Below are positions 53,917 to 63,401 of a stretch of 64,000 nucleotides of DNA, in pieces (within the stretch, counting starts at the first letter, position 1; each line of letters starts with the position of its first letter). The translations under genes and the position numbers were made by a program. This DNA comes from Tellurirhabdus bombi (GTDB lineage Bacteria; Bacteroidota; Bacteroidia; Cytophagales; Spirosomataceae): contig NZ_CP090557.1 of NCBI RefSeq assembly GCF_021484805.1, forward strand, positions 62,001-126,000, given 5' to 3'. The notes beneath the pieces were generated by a model that saw only the letters and a list, made by a program, of their open reading frames with translations, was not told where the DNA came from and ran no database searches.

Positions 53917-54834
53917 TTGAAACGTATTGCGCTGTTAAAAATTATTAAATCAAGTAGCCAGGCTTTTGGAGCGTCTGTGCTGATGGCTGTTTTTGTCATT
54001 CCCTTTTTCAGTTTTGTCTTCCTGCCTAGCCTTACTTTACAGGTTAAGCAGCTTCCTCAGCAACCGCACATTCAGCCACAAGGCGTTGAAGAAGAGCCTT
54101 TTGTGAGCGAACCTGTGGAAGCTCCGGGTCGGTTGAGAACCGTAGTTCTCGATGCAGGACACGGCGGAAAAGATCCCGGCTGTTTGGGCCGGATTTCTCG
54201 GGAATCGCGCATCGTTTTGAAACTCGCATTGGCAGTCGGTCGAAAAATAAAAGCAGAAATGCCTGGCGTTCGGGTGATCTACACCCGAACAACGGACAAA
54301 TTTATTGAATTGGGCGACCGTCCGGCTATTGCCAACCGCAATAAAGCCGATTTATTTATTTCCATCCATTGCAATGCGAGTCCGCGCTCCAGCCAGGTAT
54401 ATGGAACAGAAACCTACACAATGGGGTTGCATAAAACAGATGGGAACCTGGACGTTGCCAAGCGTGAGAACGCTGTTATCCTGAAAGAAGATAACTATCA
54501 GGAAAAATACAAAGGCTTTGACCCTAACTCTCCTCTGGCACATATTATGCTAGCCAATTATCAGCACGCTTTCATGAGCAGTAGTATCAACTTTGCGCAA
54601 AAAGTAGAATACTGCTTCCGGAAACATGCTGAGCGAACCAGTAGAGGCGTAAAACAGGCTGGTTTTATTGTACTTTGGCGCACCACGATGCCCAGCGTAC
54701 TGATCGAAACCGGCTACCTGACGAATCCAACTGAAGAACGTTATCTGGCTTCGGCAGAAGGCCAGGACGAAATCTCTGACTCTATTGTTAGGGCTTTTAA
54801 AGCTTACAAACAGGAAGTCGATGCAGCTGAGTGA
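53917..54834 (+). CDS. N-acetylmuramoyl-L-alanine amidase (Amidase_3)
   Basis: A 305-residue enzyme from a TTG at 53917, or about 329 residues from an ATG at 53845. I prefer the TTG because the extra N-terminus lacks a signal sequence and would overlap the lptD promoter; this is a judgement. A membrane anchor follows (SVLMAVFVIPFFSF). The catalytic domain starts VVLDAGHGGKDPG (Zn ligand His) with ESRIVLKLALA (Glu), ISIHCNAS (His) and VLIETGYLTN (Glu). It cleaves the peptide from MurNAc in septal peptidoglycan. It precedes the MlaD-like gene by 78 bases. Confidence 0.85.
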   Translation: MKRIALLKIIKSSSQAFGASVLMAVFVIPFFSFVFLPSLTLQVKQLPQQPHIQPQGVEEEPFVSEPVEAPGRLRTVVLDAGHGGKDPGCLGRISRESRIVLKLALAVGRKIKAEMPGVRVIYTRTTDKFIELGDRPAIANRNKADLFISIHCNASPRSSQVYGTETYTMGLHKTDGNLDVAKRENAVILKEDNYQEKYKGFDPNSPLAHIMLANYQHAFMSSSINFAQKVEYCFRKHAERTSRGVKQAGFIVLWRTTMPSVLIETGYLTNPTEERYLASAEGQDEISDSIVRAFKAYKQEVDAAE

Positions 54835-54912
54835 TCAGAGAGTTTTCTAACTTCGCGGCCAGTTCTAGTGTTGACTGATTATCAGTCTGCTCAATCACCG
54901 ATTTGCACACGC

Positions 54913-55929
54913 ATGAAAATTTCTAAAGAAGCAAAAGTAGGTATCCTGGCTGTCGTCTCTATGACGATTCTCTACTTTGGATTTAATTACCTGAAAGGTT
55001 CTGAGGTCTTCTCCCGCTCCAACAAGTTTTATGTAATTTATGACAATATCGACGGCCTTGCCCCTTCTAACTCTATTTTATTGAATGGATTAGCCATTGG
55101 CCGTGTGGAGCGAATTGACATTCTACAGACGCAAAACAACAAATTGCTGGTAACCCTGGACGTCAACGAAGAAATCATTATACGGCAGGGAACCAGAGCT
55201 GTTCTGGCTGATTCGGGTCCTTTGGGTGGCAAGCTGGTTCGCCTGGAATTGAACATGGCCGGACAGCCACTGGATAGTGGAGATACGCTGGTAGGTGGCC
55301 GAGAAAAAGGAATCTCAGCCCAGGTACAGGAAAAGTTACCGCCCGTACTGGCCAAATTTGACTCCCTGATGATTGGCCTTAACGGCATTGTAAAAGGCTT
55401 TGCCCAAACCGAAGCAATTCTGAACAGAACCCTGGCCTCGGCTGATCTGGCAACCGGAACACTGAACTCAACCCTGGTTGAAAACCGTCAGAGCCTTCGG
55501 GAAATGCTAGGCAACGTTAACCGCCTGACGGCAAGCCTTGTTCAAACCGAGAAAGAGCTAAAACCCATTTTGGCCAAAGCCAGTACATTTACGGATTCGC
55601 TCAATGCCCTGCACCTGAGTCAAACGCTTGAGAGCACCAACCAGACAATCCGGGCACTGCAACAAATGCTGGCCGACATTAACCGTGGCCAGGGAACGTT
55701 GGGAAAACTGAAAAGCGACGAGAAACTGTACGCCAACATGACCAGTACCACCGCCAGCCTGGATAAGCTCCTGACCGACCTGCGGGAAAATCCAAAGCGT
55801 TATGTCCACTTCTCCATCTTTGGCGCGAAGGACAAGAAAAAGAAAGACGGAACGACCCAGACAGTCCCTGTGCCTGGCTCTGTTACAACACCAGGAGATA
55901 CTACCCAAGCGCCTGTTGATCAGGAATAA
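54913..55929 (+). CDS. MlaD/MCE-family lipid-transport protein
   Basis: A 338-residue protein from the ATG at 54913, with MKISKEAKVGILAVVSMTILYFGFNYLKG as its N-terminal membrane anchor. Residues about 30-130 form the MCE domain (FYVIYDNIDGLAPSNSILLNGLAIGRVERI). A long coiled-coil or helical stretch with Asn/Thr/Leu repeats follows at about 145-290, and the tail is Lys-rich then Pro/Thr-rich. MCE proteins bind lipids and shuttle them between membranes with an MlaE/MlaF ABC unit (not in the window). It ends 32 bases before a terminator. Confidence 0.87.
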   Translation: MKISKEAKVGILAVVSMTILYFGFNYLKGSEVFSRSNKFYVIYDNIDGLAPSNSILLNGLAIGRVERIDILQTQNNKLLVTLDVNEEIIIRQGTRAVLADSGPLGGKLVRLELNMAGQPLDSGDTLVGGREKGISAQVQEKLPPVLAKFDSLMIGLNGIVKGFAQTEAILNRTLASADLATGTLNSTLVENRQSLREMLGNVNRLTASLVQTEKELKPILAKASTFTDSLNALHLSQTLESTNQTIRALQQMLADINRGQGTLGKLKSDEKLYANMTSTTASLDKLLTDLRENPKRYVHFSIFGAKDKKKKDGTTQTVPVPGSVTTPGDTTQAPVDQE

Positions 55930-55961
55930 TTATCTTTTGGTAGCTAATTACTGCTTTACAC

Positions 55962-55996
55962 AAAACCTCGGTTTGATAGCCGAGGTTTTATTTTTT
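55962..55996 (+). terminator. Intrinsic terminator after MlaD-like gene
   Basis: AAAACCTCGG at 55962-55971 pairs with CCGAGGTTTT at 55980-55989 and is followed by ATTTTTTCG. It lies 32 bases past the stop. Confidence 0.88.
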
Positions 55997-56045
55997 CGCT
56001 ATCTTGTCATATTTCGCTAGTCCACATCAACAAAACCCAATCGTG

Positions 56046-57692
56046 ATGCTTTCAACTGAAATACCCATGCAACCTTTACTGGATGAACTTCGTCAACGCG
56101 CCGAACAAACCTTTCTGGGCGGTGGCCAGAAGCGCCTAGACGATCAGCATAAAAAAGGAAAACTTACCGCCCGCGAGCGCATTGCTTACTTAACGGATGA
56201 AGGTGCGCCTTTCATCGAAATCGGCTTATTCGTTGGCGAAGGCATGTATACCGAACACGGCGGTTGCCCGTCGGGTGGCGTTGTGGTAGGAATTGGTTAC
56301 GTATCCGGTCGGCAATGCCTCATTGTAGCCAACGATGCGACAGTGAAAGCTGGAGCCTGGTTTCCTATTACGGCCAAGAAAAACCTCCGGGCGCAGGAAA
56401 TCGCCATGGAAAACCGCCTACCAATCATTTATCTGGTCGATAGTGCCGGTGTTTATCTTCCTCTACAAAACGAGGTTTTTGCCGATAAAGAACACTTTGG
56501 GCGTATTTTTCGAAACAATGCGCAGATGTCGTCGATGGGCATTGTTCAGGTGGCGGCCATCATGGGAAGTTGCGTGGCGGGGGGCGCTTACCTACCCATC
56601 ATGTCCGACGAAGCCCTGATTGTCGAAGGAACAGGTTCTATTTTTCTGGCGGGGCCTTACCTGGTTAAAGCGTCCATTGGCGAAGACGTAGACGCTGAAA
56701 CGCTCGGGGGGGCCAGCACCCACTGTGAAATTTCGGGTGTTACCGATAATAAATACCCGGATGACAAAAGTTGTCTGGATGCCATTCGGAAGATTTTCAG
56801 TAAGATTGGCCAGCCCGAAAAGGCAGGATTCGACCGTGTCGAAGCCGCTTCACCGGCAAAAGATCCGCAGGAAATCTACCAGATACTTCCCATCGATCGG
56901 GTGAAACCCTACGACATGCGGGAAATCATTGCTCGCCTCGTGGATAATTCTGAATTCGAGGAATACAAAGAACTCTACGGCCAGACCATTCTTTGCGGCC
57001 ACGCTCGCATCGACGGCTGGGCGGTCGGCATTGTTGCTAACCAGCGCAAAGTGGTCAAATCGAAGGGCCGTACGGGCAGCAATGGCCAATCCTTACCGGG
57101 CGAAATGCAGATGGGTGGCGTTATTTATTCGGATTCTGCCGATAAAGCGGCCCGTTTTATCATGAATTGCAACCAGAAGAAAATACCGCTTCTTTTTTTG
57201 CAAGATGTAACGGGTTTTATGGTAGGTAGCCGGTCAGAACAAGGGGGCATTATTAAAGACGGTGCAAAGATGGTCAACGCGATGGCCAACTCAGTCGTTC
57301 CGAAATTTACGGTTGTTGTCGGCAATTCGTACGGAGCCGGGAATTACGCCATGTGCGGCAAAGCCTACGACCCCCGGTTGATTGTTGCCTGGCCGACGGC
57401 GCAGATGGCCGTCATGAGCGGCGCTTCGGCGGCCAAAACGCTGTTGCAGATTCAGGTTGCTTCATTGAAGGCCAAAGGACAAACCATCACGCCCGAAGAT
57501 GAGCAGGCGCTTTTACAACGCATTACCAACCAGTATAACCAACAATTATCGCCTTATTATGCCGCCGCCAACCTTTGGGTCGATGCCATCATTGATCCGC
57601 TGGAGACCCGCCGCTGGATTTCGATGGGAATTGAAGCGGCCAATCAGGCTCCTATCACGAAGCCTTTCAACGTGGGTGTTATTCAGACGTAG
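56046..57692 (+). CDS. Acyl-CoA carboxylase carboxyltransferase subunit, methylcrotonyl-CoA-carboxylase beta-like
   Basis: A 548-residue carboxyltransferase from the ATG at 56046; a TTG 42 bases upstream is less likely. The beta-subunit halves are visible: SAGVYLPLQNEVFADKEHFGRIF, and MGSCVAGGAYLPIMSDEALIVEGTGSIFLAGP, then GGASTHCEISGV, and later NSYGAGNYAMCGKAYDPRLIVAWPTAQMAVMSGASAAKT (shown as separate motifs). These blocks are closer to methylcrotonyl-CoA carboxylase than propionyl-CoA carboxylase. It would carboxylate a CoA ester with a biotin-carboxylase partner encoded elsewhere. A terminator stem shares the gap with the convergent gene at 57736. Confidence 0.87.
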   Translation: MLSTEIPMQPLLDELRQRAEQTFLGGGQKRLDDQHKKGKLTARERIAYLTDEGAPFIEIGLFVGEGMYTEHGGCPSGGVVVGIGYVSGRQCLIVANDATVKAGAWFPITAKKNLRAQEIAMENRLPIIYLVDSAGVYLPLQNEVFADKEHFGRIFRNNAQMSSMGIVQVAAIMGSCVAGGAYLPIMSDEALIVEGTGSIFLAGPYLVKASIGEDVDAETLGGASTHCEISGVTDNKYPDDKSCLDAIRKIFSKIGQPEKAGFDRVEAASPAKDPQEIYQILPIDRVKPYDMREIIARLVDNSEFEEYKELYGQTILCGHARIDGWAVGIVANQRKVVKSKGRTGSNGQSLPGEMQMGGVIYSDSADKAARFIMNCNQKKIPLLFLQDVTGFMVGSRSEQGGIIKDGAKMVNAMANSVVPKFTVVVGNSYGAGNYAMCGKAYDPRLIVAWPTAQMAVMSGASAAKTLLQIQVASLKAKGQTITPEDEQALLQRITNQYNQQLSPYYAAANLWVDAIIDPLETRRWISMGIEAANQAPITKPFNVGVIQT

Positions 57693-57702
57693 GGTAGAAA
57701 TT

Positions 57703-57730
57703 CTGCTCCCGTTAGGGATAACGGGAGCAG
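57703..57730. terminator. Bidirectional terminator between carboxylase and DUF1338 gene
   Basis: CTGCTCCCGTT at 57703-57713 pairs perfectly with AACGGGAGCAG at 57720-57730. The loop is six bases. Convergent genes end on both sides, ten bases and six bases away. Confidence 0.7.
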
Positions 57731-57735
57731 GCAAT

Positions 57736-58659
57736 TTATTTGTTGGTCTGCGACGTAAACGTGCTTTCAAAAATCTTATCGGCATTTCCCGCTTCGAAGC
57801 CGTCGCGCCGGTGCTCCCGCCGAATCTCGCTGGCAGGTAGGTGCTGAAACTGGGGCAGAACGCGCCGCTCGGCAAATTCTACGTATGAACCGGCAATGCG
57901 CTGCTTCTCTCCTTCCGCAAAATCAGCCTCAATCATCTGGGCAACCGTCGACGCCTGCAACAACGCTTCATCCGGGCTGATCTTTATTTTTCCGCCGGCA
58001 TCGTTCAGCTTGAAGCCCCGCTTTTCCAGAAAAGCCACAAAATCCTGGATGGTATTGTAGCCTTTTTTGAGATTATGAACACTAATAGTAAAATGGTTCA
58101 GGTAATATCGGTTGTAGATTACCCAGGCGGCATATTCACTTTCTTTCAGCAAAGTCAGGTACTCCTCGCGGGTCGGCGTGTCCCAGAGCGGCTCGTGCAA
58201 AAACGCGTCTACGGCTTTGGCGTCATCCAGATCCAGCGCATCAACGGGATCAAAAACAATGTTGTCGGTGTATTTATAAATAATGTGCTGCGCCTCATCG
58301 GATAACTCCCGAACGCGTAGTTCACTCACAAAAATGCGGGGATATTTCGGCTCCGGTGGACTATACCAGTAAGCATTTAGCTTTTTTTCGCTGAAGTCGT
58401 AATGATCCTGCTTTTGGTAACCATAATGCAGAAAGATCTTCTCAAACGATTTGATTCCTAAACTAGGAACACCCATCGTCCGGAAAGCAATGTGATCGTT
58501 TTCAATATCCTCCACATTTTTGATCACGCCTTCATCCAGTAGCGCATCTATAATTCCTGAAACGGCTGGGACAAGCTCACGGTACCGGCTCATTAGTCCG
58601 TCCAGCACACCGTCAAGGGTTTTCAGCAGATGGGCCGGTTTATCGGTTGTAGAACTCAT
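57736..58659 (-). CDS. DUF1338-family protein, 2-oxoadipate dioxygenase/decarboxylase-like
   Basis: A 307-residue protein. It has DHIAFRTMG with His56 and Arg60, then NHFTISVHNL with His near residue 195, and a Glu in YVEFAER near residue 280. This His/His/Glu arrangement resembles the iron ligands of HglS, the DUF1338 enzyme that turns 2-oxoadipate into 2-hydroxyglutarate in lysine catabolism. It is shorter than the bacterial HglS described from Pseudomonas but near the length of other DUF1338 members. No other lysine-catabolic genes are close. Confidence 0.72.
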   Translation of the reverse strand: MSSTTDKPAHLLKTLDGVLDGLMSRYRELVPAVSGIIDALLDEGVIKNVEDIENDHIAFRTMGVPSLGIKSFEKIFLHYGYQKQDHYDFSEKKLNAYWYSPPEPKYPRIFVSELRVRELSDEAQHIIYKYTDNIVFDPVDALDLDDAKAVDAFLHEPLWDTPTREEYLTLLKESEYAAWVIYNRYYLNHFTISVHNLKKGYNTIQDFVAFLEKRGFKLNDAGGKIKISPDEALLQASTVAQMIEADFAEGEKQRIAGSYVEFAERRVLPQFQHLPASEIRREHRRDGFEAGNADKIFESTFTSQTNK

Positions 58660-58726
58660 GGCAATTTGTGGATTAGTGTACGAACAAGTTAATAAATTAC
58701 GCCAAAGGAAAAGCCAAAACCGTTCC

Positions 58727-58734
58727 TACCTTTG
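58727..58734 (+). promoter_or_regulatory. -7 box of small outer-membrane protein gene
   Basis: TACCTTTG fits TAnnTTTG and lies four bases upstream of the ATG at 58739, which would give a nearly leaderless mRNA. No -33 TTG was found. Confidence 0.35.
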
Positions 58735-58738
58735 CGGA

Positions 58739-59191
58739 ATGAAAAAATGGCTTGTACTTTTCCTTCTTCCCTGTAGTATTTCCGCCTTTGGTCAGGCGTC
58801 AGTTGCTTATTACCCCTGGGCAAATCTTTTTACCGTTAGCACCAATCCGCAACGGCTACTTTGGCTGGACGCCCGGTTCCAGACCAATACGTTATTCGGG
58901 CAACTGAACACAACCATTACCCCGTTAATTAACGTCAAGCGTACGGAAACCTACCAGTTTTATGTAGGTCCTGGCATTCGTTTTAGCCCCGTCGATGCAG
59001 CTCTGGGCGATGATTTTTTGCAGGGTTATTCGTTACAAATTGGTGTTCGGGTGTCTCCCATTCAATCCATTCCAAATTTGCAGGCGGCCTTCGAAATGTC
59101 ACCGTCCGTGGAAAGCAACTTTAAGAGCGGCGTTTTTTACTCGCGCCTGGGCGTAGCCTACGTCTTCAGAAAAAAGAAAGCGGAGCTTTAA
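58739..59191 (+). CDS. Small outer-membrane beta-barrel-like protein
   Basis: A 150-residue protein starting MKKWLVLFLLPCSISAFGQ, a signal peptide with cleavage near GQAS. The body alternates polar and aromatic residues (LLWLDARFQTNT, YQFYVGPGIRFSP) and ends SRLGVAYVFRKKK, compatible with an eight-stranded barrel. The frame stays open further upstream but lacks a signal peptide there, so the ATG at 58739 is used. It is divergent from the DUF1338 gene and convergent with the S41 protease gene. Function is unknown. Confidence 0.65.
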   Translation: MKKWLVLFLLPCSISAFGQASVAYYPWANLFTVSTNPQRLLWLDARFQTNTLFGQLNTTITPLINVKRTETYQFYVGPGIRFSPVDAALGDDFLQGYSLQIGVRVSPIQSIPNLQAAFEMSPSVESNFKSGVFYSRLGVAYVFRKKKAEL

Positions 59192-59197
59192 ATGAAA

Positions 59198-59233
59198 CTG
59201 CCTGTCCAACTCAGAAATGAGTCAGACAGGCAG
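59198..59233. terminator. Terminator-like hairpin between convergent genes
   Basis: CTGCCTGTC at 59198-59206 pairs with GACAGGCAG at 59225-59233, and a smaller stem (ACTC/GAGT) lies inside. No long T run, so it may work in either direction only weakly. Confidence 0.55.
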
Positions 59234-59247
59234 CTACATCTTGGGCC

Positions 59248-60984
59248 TTATTTCTTGGTTGTATAGTTTCCTTTAGCTAGCATTCGTGCCCGGTCGAACA
59301 ACGTCATTGCCTGTTTGAAGGTATCATCCGACTCCGCCATTACCTGAAAAAACTCATTGTTCAAACCGTCTTTTTTGCCCGCTTTCCAGACATACTGGGC
59401 AATGTAGGCTTTCAGTTGCGTGCGAATGTAATCCTTTGAGCGGTTAAACTCCTTCTCGTTGAATTTCACGCCTTGCGACGTTGCGTCGTCGATCATGGCT
59501 TTCATCATCGGCTCCGAGATCGCAAAATCTTTTCTGAACGCCGTAAATCCGTCTTTCTCCAGGCGCTTTTTATTGGTGTTAGCGTACTCCAGCGCAGTTT
59601 CGCGAATGATATTTTTGTTGTATAACTTCAGCAGATATTCCGTCATGTACAGCGTATCACGCGGTACGAAAACATCAGGCGTGATCCCACCCGCCCCGTA
59701 GACGGTCCGTCCGCCTGAAGTCTGGAATTTGTATTTAGGATCGTTTTTGATGCTGTCTGCAATGTAGTATTCCCCGTTCTTAGCCCGTGCTTCCAGTTCA
59801 TGCTCATATTCTTCGTTGCTCTTACCCAGGGTGTAAGGCTTCTGAATACTACGGCCGCTTGGTGTGTAATACCGGGAGATTGTCAGACGCAGCTCTGATC
59901 CATCGGCCAGCATAATCGGCATCTGAACCAGCCCTTTTCCGAACGACCGGCGGCCTACAATCAATGCCCGATCTTGGTCCTGCAAAGCCCCCGCTACAAT
60001 TTCAGAGGCCGAGGCGCTGCCTTCGTCAATCAGAACCACTACCGGCCCTTCTTCAAACTGTCCGGCAATGCGCGCTTTTACCTGCCGGTCATACCGATTG
60101 TCTTTTCCGTCGGTGTACACCAGCAATTTATCACCGTCAATAAACTCGTCGGCGAGGCTGGTTGCGCGATCCATGTAACCACCTGGATTGTTGCGCAAGT
60201 CTAGCACCATCTGGGTCATCCCCTGCTGTTTCAGGGTATTCATGGAGGCTTTGAACTCATCGTAAGTCGTCTCAGAAAAACGGTTTACTTTGATATAGCC
60301 CGTTTTGTCATCAATCATGTAGGCAGCATCCACCGAATAAGTCGGAATTCGGTCGCGCGTCACCGTGAATGAAAGGGGTTTCTTTTCGCCCTTGCGTAGT
60401 ATTACCAGTTTAACGGGCGTTCCACGCTGGCCGCGTAACGTCTGAAAAACCAGTCCATTATCTAGTTTAGTCCCGGTTAAAGGCGTTTCGTCTACTTTAA
60501 TCAGTTTGTCACCGCTTTGAATCCCCGCCGTTTCCGAAGGGCCTCCTGCCAGTGGCGTAACTACGTAGACCGTATCTTTATAAATATTGTATTCGATCCC
60601 GATTCCATCAAACCCGCCTTCGAGTTGGGTCCGTGCGGCAACAGCCTCGTTTTGATTCAGGTAGGATGTGTGCGGATCTAACTTCTCAAGCATTTTTTGG
60701 ATGGAATAATCCACCAACTCTTCCGTATTTACCGTATCAACGTAGTTGTTTTCAATCAGTTGCAAAACTTCCTTGAATTTTGAATACCCCCGACCGATGT
60801 TGGCAATGCTTTTTGAACTACCGAAGAAATTGGCCCCGATCAGCATACCCGCAGCCATGGTTAACCCCAACAGAATAGGTAATCGAACCGTTGCTTTGTC
60901 ATTTCGAATTGTTTGACCTGCTTTAGGAGTTGTCGTGTGTTTTGACGTGTTCGGTCCTGGCCGATCTTTGCTGTTTTCCTCCAT
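59248..60984 (-). CDS. S41-family C-terminal processing peptidase
   Basis: A 578-residue protease from the ATG at 60982-60984; a longer frame without a start-like context is less likely. A hydrophobic anchor is near residues 40-58. The PDZ domain spans about 95-190 (GIGIEYNIYKDTVYVVTPLAGGP). The peptidase domain has LRNNPGG and the Ser-Lys dyad in GSASASEIV and SFGKGLVQ. The last 130 residues are helical. Tail-specific proteases process or degrade periplasmic proteins. It is minus-strand and separated from acetoacetyl-CoA synthetase by 144 bases. Confidence 0.9.
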   Translation of the reverse strand: MEENSKDRPGPNTSKHTTTPKAGQTIRNDKATVRLPILLGLTMAAGMLIGANFFGSSKSIANIGRGYSKFKEVLQLIENNYVDTVNTEELVDYSIQKMLEKLDPHTSYLNQNEAVAARTQLEGGFDGIGIEYNIYKDTVYVVTPLAGGPSETAGIQSGDKLIKVDETPLTGTKLDNGLVFQTLRGQRGTPVKLVILRKGEKKPLSFTVTRDRIPTYSVDAAYMIDDKTGYIKVNRFSETTYDEFKASMNTLKQQGMTQMVLDLRNNPGGYMDRATSLADEFIDGDKLLVYTDGKDNRYDRQVKARIAGQFEEGPVVVLIDEGSASASEIVAGALQDQDRALIVGRRSFGKGLVQMPIMLADGSELRLTISRYYTPSGRSIQKPYTLGKSNEEYEHELEARAKNGEYYIADSIKNDPKYKFQTSGGRTVYGAGGITPDVFVPRDTLYMTEYLLKLYNKNIIRETALEYANTNKKRLEKDGFTAFRKDFAISEPMMKAMIDDATSQGVKFNEKEFNRSKDYIRTQLKAYIAQYVWKAGKKDGLNNEFFQVMAESDDTFKQAMTLFDRARMLAKGNYTTKK

Positions 60985-61128
60985 ACAATTGTACTGCTTA
61001 AAAGACCATCCTTTTTCTAGTGACAAGGCCGGTTTAGGTTCTGTTTCAGGTATGTATCACTACGACCAGTAAACGCTTGAAACCAGTCAAAATGTTTGCC
61101 GAAAACGTAGTCTTTCAAAAACTGTTTT

Positions 61129-63180
61129 TTATGGTAAATTTTCCGGCTCAAAGAGTTCGGCAAATCGCACAAACTCATTCAGGGCCGCCGGATTACGAAA
61201 TGTATCAGGATTGGTTACATTTTGGGGTAAGGCACCCATCAGCAGCTTTTTGACAGGAGCTTCCACTTTTTTACCACTAATTGTATACGGAATTTCGGCT
61301 ACCTGATAAATAGCGTCCGGGACGTGGCGCGGACTGTATTTGGTGCGCAAGGTCTGTCGAATGCGTTGCGTTATTTCCTCAGTTAGTTGCTCTGGCTCCC
61401 CATTATTGTTGCTTAATACCACAAATAAAGGCATGAAAAAGCGTCCATGTGGCAATTCCAGACAAACCACCAAACTGTCAGATACCTCGGGTAAGCTTTC
61501 GACAGCACTGTACACTTCACTGGTTCCAATTCGCACGCCATCGCGGTTTAGGGTAGCGTCCGAACGTCCGTAAATAACAATGCTGTTGCGATCCGTAATT
61601 TTGATCCAGTCGCCGTGCCGCCAGGCCCCTGCATAATGCTCAAAGTAGCTGCTTTGGTAGCGTTCGTTATCGGGATCATTCCAGAAATAAATAGGCATTG
61701 ACGGCATGGGTTCCAGGATTACCATTTCGCCTAATTCATTCCGTACAGGTTTCCCTTGCTCGCTGTAGGCTTCCAGCTTGCAGCCCAGCATTCGGCACTG
61801 GATTTCGCCCTCGTAAACCGGCAGCGTTGGTGAGCCACCCACAAAGCCACTGCATACGTCGGTGCCCCCACTGAGTGATATAAGCCAGACATCTTTTTTT
61901 ACCGCTTCATAAATCCACCGAAACCCTTCATCAGGCAGCGGCGAGCCCGTAGAACCAATGGTTCGTAACTGGTCCAGCTTCCATTTGCTATTCGGTCTGG
62001 TCTCCTCCTCGCCTTCACTTTTCCCGGAGCGCATGCAAGCCAGAAAATAAGCCGCTCCGCTGCCGAAGTGATTGACTTTAGCTTTTTCGGCCAGGTTCCA
62101 CAACACATCCAGAGTAGGGTAAGCCGCCGATCCGTCGTAAATAACCAACGTCGCACCGACCAGCAAAGACGCCACGGAATAATTCCACATCATCCAGCCC
62201 GTTGTCGAATACCAGAAATAACGCTCACCCGGCTTTACATCCTGGTGCAGCGCCAACGCTTTGAGATGCTCAAGGAGGCAACCGCCCACGCTGTGCGTAA
62301 TGGCTTTGGGCTTTCCCGTGGTACCCGATGAATACAGGATCCAGATCGGGTGCTCAAATGGAACGGCTTCGAACACCAACTCACTTACGGGGGCACGCAG
62401 AATGGTCTCCCAAAGAATTACATCACCTAGTTTACCCCTTACGTCTAGCTCGTGCAGGCTGGTATTCCGGTTCAGATAAGGCACCCAGATAATTTGTTGG
62501 ACGGTTGGCAAGGCAGCCCGCAACTCATGAATGGTTTCTGTTTTATCAATGGCTTTACCATTATACGTATAGCCATCAGCGGCGATCAGAATTTTTGCCT
62601 CGACCTGTTGAAAACGATCAATAATACTAGCCGTTCCGAAGTCGGGGGAGCAGCTCGACCAAACACCGCCCACCGCATTGGTAGCCAGAAAAGCAACTAC
62701 CGCCTGCGGAATATTCGGTAAAACCGACACAACCCGATCGCCGGGAGTAATTCCTTTTGCGCGTAAGTGAGCGGCCAGCGCCGCTACCTGCCGTTCCAGT
62801 TCAGCCCACGACATTTCCGTGAGCGGCTGCCGCTCTGACTGAAACAAGAGAGCCGGGTAATCGTAGGTTTTGTTGCGGAAAATATGTTCAGCATAATTGA
62901 TTCGGGCGCCTTCAAACCAGCGCGTTCCAATCATGCCACTTTTCGGTTTCTGGATGACGTCGTAGTATTCTTCAAGGCTCTGTACATCAAAAAATTGCCA
63001 GATGCTTTCCCAAAAAACTTCCAGATCCGTGGTCGACCAATCCCATAAATCGTGATAATCCCGGAAATACAAGCCTTTCTTCACAAAAAGCCAGTCGAAA
63101 TAGCGTTTCATATTCGATTGGTCAATCAGTTTCCGATCAGGTTTCCAGAGTGGTTTCAGCGATGTTGGTGTAGAAGTCAT
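61129..63180 (-). CDS. Acetoacetate-CoA ligase
   Basis: A 683-residue adenylate-forming enzyme from the ATG at 63178-63180. It begins with LKPLWKPDRKLIDQSNMKRY, which is characteristic of acetoacetyl-CoA synthetase rather than acetyl-CoA synthetase. AMP-binding motifs are LYSSGTTGKPKAITHS and GSTGSPLPDEGF, then YGRSDATLNRDGVRIGTSE. It activates acetoacetate to acetoacetyl-CoA. It lies on the same strand as the S41 protease, which is unlikely to be related in function. The carboxylase-like gene 4 kb upstream could feed it through leucine breakdown (inference). Confidence 0.9.
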   Translation of the reverse strand: MTSTPTSLKPLWKPDRKLIDQSNMKRYFDWLFVKKGLYFRDYHDLWDWSTTDLEVFWESIWQFFDVQSLEEYYDVIQKPKSGMIGTRWFEGARINYAEHIFRNKTYDYPALLFQSERQPLTEMSWAELERQVAALAAHLRAKGITPGDRVVSVLPNIPQAVVAFLATNAVGGVWSSCSPDFGTASIIDRFQQVEAKILIAADGYTYNGKAIDKTETIHELRAALPTVQQIIWVPYLNRNTSLHELDVRGKLGDVILWETILRAPVSELVFEAVPFEHPIWILYSSGTTGKPKAITHSVGGCLLEHLKALALHQDVKPGERYFWYSTTGWMMWNYSVASLLVGATLVIYDGSAAYPTLDVLWNLAEKAKVNHFGSGAAYFLACMRSGKSEGEEETRPNSKWKLDQLRTIGSTGSPLPDEGFRWIYEAVKKDVWLISLSGGTDVCSGFVGGSPTLPVYEGEIQCRMLGCKLEAYSEQGKPVRNELGEMVILEPMPSMPIYFWNDPDNERYQSSYFEHYAGAWRHGDWIKITDRNSIVIYGRSDATLNRDGVRIGTSEVYSAVESLPEVSDSLVVCLELPHGRFFMPLFVVLSNNNGEPEQLTEEITQRIRQTLRTKYSPRHVPDAIYQVAEIPYTISGKKVEAPVKKLLMGALPQNVTNPDTFRNPAALNEFVRFAELFEPENLP

Positions 63181-63293
63181 AATCAAATTTGTCAAGCAAT
63201 CCACGAATTATTCAGCAGACTAATGTGTTCTCAGTCTAGGACAAAAATCAGGAAAAATTAGTCAGGAATCCCTAATCATTAATCCTATTTTAT

Positions 63294-63320
63294 TTGTTGT
63301 CCCAAAATAAGCTAACTTTG
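63294..63320 (+). promoter_or_regulatory. Candidate promoter for right-edge gene
   Basis: TAACTTTG at 63313-63320 is a perfect -7 box and TTG at 63294-63296 or 63297-63299 is a possible -33. It is about 80 bases upstream of the gene start. Confidence 0.5.
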
Positions 63321-63401
63321 AAGCCCACTTTTAGAGGCTGATTAAAAAACCTTGAAAATCAGAAAAAATAAAATACACTACAGTAGCGATACTGCAACTT
63401 C

